Source of the DNA: Chaunax sp. Z400
Taxonomy: Eukaryota; Chordata; Actinopteri; Lophiiformes; Chaunacidae
DNA length: 64,000 nt
Assembly: GCA_037577475.1 (NCBI GenBank)
Contig: CM075183.1
Location: 14,776,971-14,840,970, forward strand
Direction of reading: 5' to 3'
The notes below the pieces were generated by a model, which made no database searches, was not told the origin of the DNA, and worked only from the letters and a program-made list of their open reading frames with translations. Below, piece after piece: positions 25,999-37,900 of this stretch. Within the stretch, counting starts at the first letter, position 1, and each line of letters starts with the position of its first letter. A program made the position numbers and the translations under genes.

Positions 25999-28900
25999 GG
26001 TCTACTCATCGAGCTACCATTACTGAACTGCTGAGCTCCACCCATTCCCTCCCTCTGTCACAAAGCATGAGGTCGAACGGAGGGCAAATCCAAGTTGAGC
26101 TGGAAGACTTGCTCCTCCACATAATACAGACGGGCAGTCATGCTAGTGGCTGCTTTCATGTTTAAAATATATGTAAACCAATTTATCATACACTTCTGTA
26201 GCATCCAACAATTTAGAGGAAACTCGGGAAAAAATAAAGCTTTCATGTTAAAACTCCTCAGAGAGCCACGTTTCAAGCCGGCCTCCGCTCGTCTGGGTCG
26301 CGTGCGACGCTCATTATTATTACCTCGAGGATTTGGTCTCCTGCCCACAGCCTGCCATCTTTTGATGCTGCCCCTTCTTCATAGACTTCATGGATAATGA
26401 TGGCGCCCTAGAGTGAGAGCCGACAGGAGGGCAGGTAAGTACAGAGCAGGAAGCAGTGAAGGTGAACGGGTTTACAGGACAGTTAGGTGTGGGGAAAAAT
26501 CAAAGTAATTGTGTGAGTATCGTGTAGGAGGAGAGAGAGGTTTTAAAAATGAAGTAGACGGCAGACAGCCAATACTTTGGAGACCATTCTGGACGGCTTG
26601 TGTGTGTATGTTCCTGACATTAACTGTTTTTTTCTCCAGCGCTCCAGTGTGAGTGTCATTTGGGGTTCAGAGGTTACATTCCAGGGTTGGATATTGTCTG
26701 CTGCGGCCGAGGCCAGACAAAGGGCCCCACCCCGCCCCCGCCCGCGCCTCCTTCCCCCCCCCCCCCAAGCCTGACTGAGCAGACAAAATAGATGGGGCTG
26801 TGGAGAGGGTGGCAGGAGGACGAGGACGAGGAGGAGGAGGACTGTGACAACGTCGTTTCCTGCATTCCTGTGCCGCCGCGGCTATTTTGAAACTCACCTC
26901 CATCGAAGATTCTAAGTGGGTGGCATAGTGGTGTCAGGTAGAGGTCACAGAAGTGATTAAAAGTTTACAGTATATTTAATTCATGATTAATTACTAATCA
27001 AGTTTTTCTGTAGTGTTCTTTTAATTCACGTTTTGTGTGTCCTACCAGCAGGGTGTCGCAGCCTCCCACGATGCTGAGGCCCAGGCCGGTGCGGCCCTTG
27101 GAGATGTCGATGGTGGTCTCACAGCCGGGGATGATGGGGCAGGTCGCCGGGTCGCAGGCCAGGGTGGAAGGCGTGGAGGAGCGACTCGGGCCTAAATTAG
27201 AGGAAGTGAAAGGATTTAATCTACTCATCTTGTAAGCAGGAAGTGGGGTGAGGGGATGAGAAATAGAGTAATTAATATGGTGAAAAACAAAGAGGACTCA
27301 CTAGTGCCTGCTTCCACCTCTGGCTGACTTAGGGTTGCCGTGGTGACGCTCGGTATGCTGGGTAGGCTGTCGAAGTCGCCATCCTCGCAACTAATGTCCT
27401 GGCAGGTTGGCTGGGGAGAGGGGGAGAAGGAGGAGGGGGTCTCAGTTGTAGAGGAGGTTAGCATCACTGGACCTTTGGTTTCTCTCAGTAGAGAACTGAC
27501 TTAAAACACAGTAGAGTTACTATTACTGTTATAATACATCTGAAAATAATAAATACCAAAGATGAACTTGCTTTTAAAGTAAATGAAATACAGTTTATTT
27601 CCTCTGACACAGCGTACCTGTTCCACAGTGCAGCCTAGCACTGATTCACCATTCGCGGCTAAGAGTTTGTCCCCTGGTTTCATGGAGCCCTCCTGCACGG
27701 AGCACATCATAATATTGATTAGATTAGTGTTCAATGATGATCAGGAACCATTATCTATAATATGTACCACATACTTTGTCTGTGTGTCCTTCCACTTCAG
27801 ATATACTCTGAATCTCAACTCCGCTCTCGGTGCTCCCCTCCTCAAAGGTGATGCCAAGTCCTCCGTCCTCCTACATTAGTGCATAAATACGATTTTAAAC
27901 CATCTGGTGTAGCACATCTGAACGTGGCAACTGTGTCAAAAATGGTGCGATGCCGTTTTTTTTTTTAACGCGATATTTTTCAATCCTTGACATCTTCAAA
28001 CCTTTACAAGTGGAAACTAGAATGTAGGTCAACCCACGGGGTAAAAAAAACAAAAATCAGTTCCTCTTTTTATTATTTGGGTGAACTGAGCCTTTATGTC
28101 CCTTTGGAATGGCTCTGCTTCCATTCATTTGTTGTTTATTCAGGCTTTTATTTGACTTTGCTTTGTGTCGCTGCTCCTCCCTGGCTGCTTGTCAGGCTCC
28201 ACTGCTCCTGTATGCCCCTCCTCTTGTACACCTACCTCATTATTGCATTGCTTCCAACTTTCTATCTATTATTGCCTTTATTTTAGAATTTCAAAAGACC
28301 GGGGTTCTTATGTGTGTGTGTGTGTGTGTGTATGGGGGGATTCAATGTTATCTCACCTCGAGCTTTATGTGATGCACATATTTCGAAGCATCAGCGTCGC
28401 CGTTAGCGCCAGCTGTTTCAAGCTGTGAGGGAACAGACAGCAGTATGAAGTGAATACCTAAACCACCTTGTGTTGATGTCTGGTGGATGAGAGTCACTAC
28501 TGTTTGTGGTTTTTGGTTGTCTTGGGAGTTAAGACACAGTCATGGGCAGTTAGGATCTTCACGACCACACAAAGAGACTTTCAGGAGCCGAACAGCATGA
28601 AAACAACTCAGGAAAATGATACAGAGTTAAAAAAAAAGGATGTACATATAGAGATAGAGTTAAGAACAAATAAAGGCTTCTGTGTGTCTCATAGCTTCTT
28701 GTGCATGTACGCAACGTGTCTGTAATCTGTTGCACCTCAGCGTGGGGCTCCGCTGCGTCTCCCTCGTTCTCCCTCACGGGTCCCACAGCCATCTGCTTCA
28801 GCGCCTCCGTGTTCCTGTTCCAAAGAGTTATAACACAAGTAAATCATCGCTTCTCCGCTTCGTGACGGCGGACCTGTGATTTACGTGCACCCACCAAAGT

Positions 28901-31900
28901 GTCTCTCTTCCAATGGGGTCAGGAAGAGGGATGTGAGCTAAGTAGAAGGTTGAGACGTGTGATCCTGGCAGAGGGTCAAGGGTCATACGTGTCAGACTCT
29001 GTGCTGATGTGTCAGCTGCTATGACCCCATTTTATACAGTAGGTTTTTTAAAAGTTAGTACGGGAGAAATTAAAGTTCGATGTTTTATTCTAACACTAAA
29101 TGATAAACCTTTTTTGCTGCGGTAAGGAGCATTTTCATTTCCTTTGTGCATTGCATTGTGGGAGAGTTTTTAGTGTGCATGCTGACATAGTTTATTAACC
29201 ACACTGCATACAAAAAAAACCACATTCTTAGATCATGTATGAAATCATGTCACGATAATTTGATTTTTTAAAAATTTAATATGCATTTTGACAGGTTTAT
29301 ATAAAAGTAATGAATTGCTGGGAAACAACTTTGGTGTATTATTACTTTTAAGATCATAAACACATGATGGATTACAAGACTTCCCCATCGAGTGCATCTT
29401 TCTGCTGAATTCCAACAGCTCCCTCTATTGAATTCTGAACGGCATTGCATTAGACTTGAATTTTCTCCCGTCAGTTTTCATTACAGGCTTTATTTGACAA
29501 TGATATGCGGCTCCTGTCACCATGTAAATGTGATCATAGAGGCTTTAATTGGAAGACAAAAGCGGTTTTTATACCTGACAAAGATGATTTTGACTTTGGA
29601 CAGAGAGCTCTTGATTATGGAGGATGCATTCTGGTGACTGTGGCCATAAAGGACCTGCCCATTGATCTGAGAGGATAGAAAAATATACATTTATACGTTC
29701 CAAGAGGAAAATGTAATACAAAACATACATATTGTAATTTTATAATTACATTAAATTCTAGATTATATGTTTTGAAGGAGTCAAACTTCCCTCAAACTCT
29801 TGAGTTCACCACGATCGACACAAATCTTACCTCCAGCAGCTCATCCCCAACCACCATGCGTCCGTCTCTACCTGCCGCTCCATTGGGGTCTATTCCCACG
29901 ACGAACACGCTCATGCGAGAGCGGTCCCTGTTTCCTGCCAAGCTGAGGCCCAGGCCTGTCTTGCCTTTCTCCAGTTCGATCATGTGTAGGACACCTGGGA
30001 GGCTGCCATAGCGCTGGATTATGTTCTCTGGAAGAGGCAGGTAGGTGAGAGTCATGGCAGACAGATGTAAGCTGACAACACTGCACAGTAGTGGGCAGAT
30101 CTGTGTTGAGCCTGAGCTTCCATATCGACTCTTGTCATGTTGCTCCAAAAAGGTGTATGAATTTGGATTTGATAGGATGCTAGGTCACAGAAAGCAAATG
30201 CGAAAAGTTCTAAATGTCAGTCTGCTATTTTTATACCTTCTATCTCTCTGTCTCGATCTTATCTCTATTGTTATTCCTCCTACCGCTCCCTCCAGTCTCC
30301 CTCTCTTCCTCCATCCACCTCTCCTGTCTCTGGTGTGTTAGATAGCCGATGTTCAGACCAATGGGCTCCCGTTGTTCTGGGCTCCCTGCCATTGTTGAAC
30401 CATCAGTCCTGTACTAATCTCCACAACTCACCTTCCTGGGCCCAACCTCATCAATCTTATCCCCGCAGGATGGGCACACTCTCTAACACACACAAACACA
30501 CACACATATATACACACAGATATGCACCACAGCCCCAGGTGTTTGGAGGCTGGAAGTCTGTCCTTTAAGCTCGATGCCTGAGTTGAATGTGACTGACTCT
30601 GACCCTGTTCTCCTTGCAGCAAAGAGGTCATCTTACAATTGATATCTACAGGGCGCTAATAGCCTAATTGGGGCATTGAGTCCTTCAGGTTTGGTGATGT
30701 ATGACCGCCTCAAGCATGCGAATCAGTGCCCTTTTATGCAGACTCCGTGTGGATTTACAGGCAGGCGGCGCAAACACGCAACTTGAAGGACCTCTAGTGG
30801 CAGTGAGGCGATAAAGCACGCTGTGGTAAGTAGATAAATAAACCATCTGTCTAATTGATTCTACTAAGGTGATACTTTCAAGAGTATGCAATGCCAGGAA
30901 TCACTTATAATGGGCCAAGTGGAGATTCAAAATTACATTTTTTATCGTTGTTCCTACCAGAATTTATAATTACAGCCTTCAGAAACAGAGAAACTGAACT
31001 CACTCCAGCTGTATCCGAACTCATCCTCCTCCTCCCCCTCCTCCTCCTCCTCCTCCTCCACCACCACATTCTCCTCCTCTGCCTCAGCAGGTCTGCCAGG
31101 AATCTCTGTCAGCGTGTCTGTATCAGTCTCTCCCACATGGGGCACCACTGGCAGGAGGAGGACAGCGCTGGTAGGAGATGCCTTGGCCGCTTCACGCTTC
31201 GCCGGCTGGCACGCCACAGATGGAGTTTGAAAATAGTTTATTAGGGAAAGTGAAAGAGAAAGGCAAAGGCTTTATATTCGAGTCGGAAAAATCAGCTTTA
31301 CATAAGCTTGTACAGAGATAGGAAGCCACATGGGAGCTGACCATGTGATCAACAGAAGCCATATGCTTAGTTTTCATTAACAGCTTCATCTGTTTGAGCA
31401 GGACATGTTAATTTAGGCTGAAAAGTAATTATGCTTCCACATAAATAGCAGGGGCTCCAATCAGAATGTTAATTAGCCTAGTTTAGCTATAGCCTTAAGT
31501 TAAAATGATGCTCATGTATGTTATGCTTACAGAGTCACAAATACTACATTGCTTCATTATTACAGATGTAATTGCTTATAATTTAATTAGTGCCTACAAT
31601 CAAATATTTCAGACATTCATATCAACATCTTTTTAAACACAATACTTGTGGACCAATAATAAAACAAGTCAAAGTGATACTATTGATTTTTTAAAATTTT
31701 TTTAAAGGAAGTGACAAAAAGCTTAAGACAAACAAAACACGCTCTGATTTCACAAAAATGCACCAAGGATTTCTGACAGATAGAGGAGATGTTAGGATAT
31801 GTACAAGTGTTTGCATGTACAGCATGTTACAGTATATTCAATACATGTACTGTATTGTACCACATGTCTGTACGAGCACACACAGAGAGTGGAAGCACAA

Positions 31901-34900
31901 CACAGAGACCCACAAACCTTAAACGGGGTAGGAGTGAAAGGGTTAGTTGGGGAGAGGCGGAGGAAAAGTCTACTGTGACTGTCACCCCCCTACAGAGAAG
32001 AGACAAAGGGCGACAACTTTAGCAGACGACACATTTCTGACACCAACGTTTATTGACAGACAGATGCCAGTGTTGCGTTTGACACGTTGAACTTGAACAC
32101 CTTGAAAAACTCTTTCTTAAGGACTGAATGACGCCGAGTGTGAAACTACAACAAATACAAAACACGGATAAAAGTCCTCGGATAAATAGAAAAACACCAA
32201 CCTTGTCCTTGTTGTCCTTTGTCATTGTGGCAGCCCTCTCCTCACTGGAGTCTGTCATCGATGACTGCTTCATATAAGACAGATATGAAGATAAACAACT
32301 CACGATTGAGAGAGCACATTCGCAGTCTTCACTTTTAGTTGCTAAAGTTAATACAAAGTCGTAAATGTGCAGCTGAAAGTCTTCTCATGCTCCATATGCC
32401 GTATCATGAAAAACCATCTGTTTATACCCTGAATAAAAATGCACATTTATTAAATAAAGAATAGCTTTTATTGGCTTTCTTAACCTAAAGCTTGGCACAA
32501 CCAGACAGAGAACTAAGGCACACAGACACACAAACACACACAAACACAAACACACACAGGCAGTCATGCCAAAACAAAAACTTATCCAGGATCACATTTC
32601 GATCCAAGATTGACCATTTATCCAGAATGATAGATTTTAAATGTGTTGCCAGAAAAGAAAAAAAGACATTTTTTCACATAAGTGTTTGTGTTGAGTGTCG
32701 TCTGTTGCATCAAGTTCTCTTGTTTAAATTGGCACCGAGGCACTTGGGACAATGTTTGAGGGATAATTGAGAAAAATTGGGCCCTAAAAACCGGGGACAG
32801 GAGGATAATAAAATGCACTCAAAGTAAAAGTGTCTGCTATGATATTACTTCTTGTTTGGTGCGACAGAGAGACATATAAATAAGGTGACACATGCGGTGA
32901 CACGAGATGATGGAAAAGTATAATTTCACAGTCATGCAGGCACATAGACAAAAAGCGAAAAGCTCAGGATAGTAATTTTCATGACTGACATTTGAAATTC
33001 ACCAAGATGGACATAAAAAAAAGTATCTGGAACAATTTGAACAACTTTTTGATGCAACTCTTGACACTCAATCAAATGCTCTTAATTTAGTAAATGTGCA
33101 TGGAGACTGAAAACAATTAATATTCAATGTTTAACTTAAGACAAGTCAAAAGTCCAAGTGAAAGACACACTCATCCACGAGCAGACAGACACAGAGACGG
33201 CGTAGCTTTTCTGACCTGAGGGAGGGCAGGTGCTAAGCAGGTAGGATTAGTGGCACAGAGGCTTGACCCGCCGTGGCTATTTAGCTGCAGAAAGGGCAGG
33301 GGCGGCTTCTACAAGCGACAAACAGGACCAACAAGCTGACAACATGACGAATATTTAATATGACAAAAGAGAATCAGAGGCCGTCTGGGAGGACAACAAA
33401 CACACGTCGGGCTTTATTCAAATGATTAACCATTAAAGCAAACAGCTTCCTCGAGGACAGTTTTTAATACATATAAAAATCAGAGCAAAGTCTCTATGGC
33501 TGTAATATTTCAGCAAAATGTTTCCAAGATTCCCCCCCCCCCACACCCCCGGGCTACAATGAGATTATTCACCGCTTACAAGAGAAGGACTTGAAACTTA
33601 AAGGGAAGCGGCGAGGATGTGCTGTCATACTCTCTAGGTGGCTGCATTACTGAGCAGCCTATAGCACTTAAAAGATATCATCCACTCAAAATGATATTTT
33701 CCAAACTGTTCAGTCCATTGTCACGGATTTCTGTGGAGCTGCGACTCAGTGTCAGCGCCTTGAAAATATATCTTCCCCCTAAATGATTATCTATTCCCCT
33801 TTGTTGGGTAGAAGCAGTCTGGAGTACATTTTGACAGCCTTGTGGCCACACAGGTATAAATGATTTCCTTATTTGCATTTCTGTTGTTTATTTAATGAGT
33901 TCTTTTACTTGATTCATCATTGACGTTTGAATAGCATCCATAGTTAAATTGCATTTAGAGTCTAGTCTGGATGTGTAATGAGTGTCAGCATAACACAGCT
34001 TCTGCAGAGATGTTTAAAAAAACAACAACTTGCTAGTACCAACGACAAAATTGATTTAACTGCTGACCCTTTTGATTAAAAAACATCATAGTGGGTCGCG
34101 TCATTGTACGGTTAGATTATACTCTGATAGAAAATATAATAGGATGTCTGGATATTACAATCAAAGCCCTCAGTTCTTTTTTCTCCCAGAAGGAATCTCC
34201 GATTCCAGTTTGTCTTTATTTCACACACTGTGTGTACGTCAAAGTCAAAGATGCAGTTAAGAAAAAAAGACTCCGAAAATGGAGCGAGAGACACAAAGAA
34301 AGAGGGGTCGGGAGAGATAATGCAACCGAGATTAACTGTGATGGATAGCTGATGAAATAGAAATGAGAGAGACAAAAAGAGAGAGACAGATTACCTGACA
34401 CGTGAGATGTGGCATGCATACGAAAGCGGTGGCGTGTTTCTCTACAGCAGGTGATAGAGCTGGGCTATATATTGACTCAGGCTGGGAGAGCAGTGTGGAG
34501 GAACAGAGATGCAGGTTTGAGGCAAATTTATAATGAAGTTAGTGCAGTAAAAATAAAGTATAATAAGGAGAAATAAGGCACCAACCAATTTATAGAAATT
34601 GTTTGACATTTGGGGAAATGTTCTTATTCTTTGCTGCAGCTTAGTTTGTGTGCTATATGAAGCTACAACCAACAGCAGGTTAGCTTAACTTAGCATTAAA
34701 CTGCAGACGTGGAAGCATGACTCTGTCCAAAGGTGACTGTGGTGACATTTTTTTTATGCTACAAGAGTTACGGTGACATTCGACTGCCCAAGCTGTGTTT
34801 AAACCTGCATTGATTTAATCAGCACGAGTGAAATATATTTAGGAACCAATAAAAATTAAAAGGCCTTAACAATTCCGATGAACCAGTTCCAATTTGGAAC

Positions 34901-37900
34901 CGGTTCCAAACCGATGCCCAACCCTACCCCTCCTTGTGTCCTTCCTTTCTGCATGTGCAGCATTACATTATGAGCTGCTGCAAGGCCTCATGAGTAACCA
35001 GAATGTTAAAGAAATCATGTGGGAATATGGTGGGTGAAAATGCACGAGGAGTGATTGACTATGAGAGATCTGACACACTTTCCAAGCCAGTGGCAGCCCC
35101 AGCAGGAAACTACTTAGTCATGCTTTGAAAGCCTGAGGGCACTTTCAAACAACAGATGATGTTGTTGTTTTGTGATTGTCAATGAAATGTCGCACTTAGA
35201 GGTTAAAAGGAATGCCACACACTTCAAGGCTTGAAGCCTACATTGTACATTTGTCTTTGAAAGTGCCCTGAATGGCCTGTGGAGATACACTTAACTATTA
35301 CTTATGGTGAGGGGGAAAAAAAAGATAGAGTGAGGAAATTGTGACCTTTAAATTACGAGGGAGTTACTATGAAGTGGTTTGAAACTAATACGAACTTACC
35401 CTGGGTTTGTGAATGATGCTCTGGACCAAGAAGGAGACGGGGTTTCCTGCTCTGCGTATGGCCTCAACTGCTTCTTCGTGACTGGCGTCTCTTAGGTCTA
35501 CGCCGTCCACCTGTCAAAAGAGATATCAGGGGAAAGAGTCCGTCAGGCTCTTCACATTTCTTTTGGAGGATTTCAAACTTAATTTTATTAAGTTATTGCT
35601 ATGGAAACAAGTCTTGAGGTTGATTAAACTCTAACATAAAAAAAAACAACTTAATTACGTCAAAGAACAATCTCTAGTTCATTATGTTTATTAAACGTTC
35701 CCTCACCTCTACGATCCTGTCTCCAGTCTTCAGGGTCCCGTTCTGTCCGGCAGGACTGTCCTCCAGGATGTGCTTGATAAAAATGCCCCTCATCACCTCT
35801 CCGTTGTTCAGCCGGCTGCCCATCCCCCGTCCCCCGACGATGCTGATGCCCAGGGACTTGCCTGGCTCTCGGAAGAGTTCCACCCTGAGGAAGGGACCAA
35901 TGTCAAACATGTCAGACAGAAAATGTAATTCTTCAAACCATGTCGTTCGCGGACATGTTCACAAAATTAGATCAAGCCCCTTTTGTTGAGGGGGGGGGTC
36001 TGAGTTGTTCCACCTCTGTGATGGTGGAGGTCATTACAGAGGTGAATCGAACATCGGACAAGTGTAAAACGTCCCACTAGACACGTGACATCTTTTTCGC
36101 TTGTGGAACGCCGGCTCGCTATTTCAAATCACACACAGGGGCGGCGTGGTGATGTCGTTGTTTTGTTCAGTGTAAAGAGAAGGGTCCGTGTTGCAGTGTA
36201 CTCACTTCCTGGGTTGGTTCCAGTTGCTGTAAGAGGCACTCTCCTCTCCCTCTCCATCTTCCCTCTCAGGGAGGTTAGGAATATCTCTACGTAAACAACA
36301 GTGGAGACATCCATTTTAAGGTTACATGATAAAAAAAAAAAATGTGTGGATTGAGGATGAAAATACATGATTAAAGTGTAATTAACGACACGATGGTAGT
36401 GACTTTGAGGACATACTTTGGAGCTGGATCTGGGGCTGGACCTGTTTCAGAGAAGATGTCTTCGTTAGGCTGCTCTAAGCTGGCCTTGTACTCCTCCAGA
36501 TACTCTGCTGGAACATATGTGATGCTGAACACACACACACATAAGCACAGACACACACACACACATGCACACAAATGAGTGAAACACGGCAAACAATATG
36601 GCATCCCCCATTTTTAGAGGCTTCATTACCCACCTGAGTGATAATTACGCTCCTGTTCATTTTAAAATTACATGGTAATTTAGCAAAGAATCGAGAACAA
36701 CTGGTGTTCAAGTGCAAACAGGTATGAAATCACTAAGCACTGAAATCTCCCCACTTTTAATTAAAAAAGAACTTCTTTCAAATCTGCTTATTTACATTCG
36801 GAAGCTTGCTTTTCCTTCAGCAAATTTACACGTCAGCAAAGAAACTTAAAGAGTAGCTGTCTGTTTTTGAAATGCATTCTCCAGCCTAATGTGAGATGCA
36901 ATAGATTCTTTACGGCTCCGACACGTTCGACTGTTCAGAACAGATTTTTACCTTCATAGGTGTCTGAGCAAATCAAGTCTTCTGTCGATGAACATGTGAC
37001 AAAAGGGTTTGTCAATCGTTAATTCATGGACAGGACAGTAATGCACATTGAGAAATGAACCAGAAGCTACAAGAAGTCCTATTTCTAAACAATTCAGAAT
37101 GAAGTCAGGCACTTTTACACATTTGAGTGAAAACAGATCCTCAACAGATTGGCTAATTTGGATTTTAAATGTGAGAGCATGCGGACGAAGGAAAATGAAC
37201 CCCAGTGAAATAATGAAAGGGATGAGTGCGTTCATTAAGGACATCACAACATGCAGTGAGAGACATGGCAGCACTTAAATACCAAGGATTAATGTGAGAA
37301 CAGAGAGGAAAGTGAGATATAAATGGTGCAAAACAGCCAGATAATAAGGGAATATATTAGTGACAGAAATAAAAGAATTTATGCAGACAGTGTGACTACG
37401 CTACGTACGTGATGCAGCCAAGATTTATCCAGATATTATTCTCACCATGTGTGTTAGAAAATGACACTATTGTAAGTTTTCTTGCCCTAAGACAAATTTG
37501 AAAATGTATGCTGGTTAATGGAGTGTAGTCTCACAGCATAATTAAAATGTTCATCAACATCATCTTCGCAAAAATAAACACTTCTATAGTATATTTCGTT
37601 GTCATCACTGCTTTGAGATTCACCTACACTGACTCGACTCTCTAATTCTGTGTCTGGATAAAGCTCTCAAACAGACTGCAATGAAGCCCCCGACAGCAGA
37701 TGGAGGGAACAAGAGGCAGGAAACCGAGGTGGCAGCGTCTTGCCGAAACGCAGCCGGAGTGGAAGTTAGTCATACTCACACATAAAATGGGCACAGATCG
37801 TCCTCGGGTGCACAAGCAGATCTAGAACGTGAAGAGTTGGCTTTTTATGCACCAGAGTTTACACACTGCCATGTTTAGTTCAGCGAGCACAACTTGTGAT

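Larger units (their letters stand above)
33309..35399 (-). other. mpdz: mpdz intron after PDZ7, with repeat remnants
   Basis: A 2.1-kb intron. It holds dispersed repeat remnants at 34.59-34.93 kb and an inverted repeat at 35137-35268. A splice-bounded 47-base segment near 34394-34440 was considered as an exon and rejected. Confidence 0.65.

Noticed and set aside
34394..34440. Splice-bounded 47-base segment on the minus strand (ctgtag to CAG|gtaatc)
   Set aside because: The splice sites look good, but its length is not a multiple of three and would break the frame between the flanking phase-0 mpdz exons. No homology.
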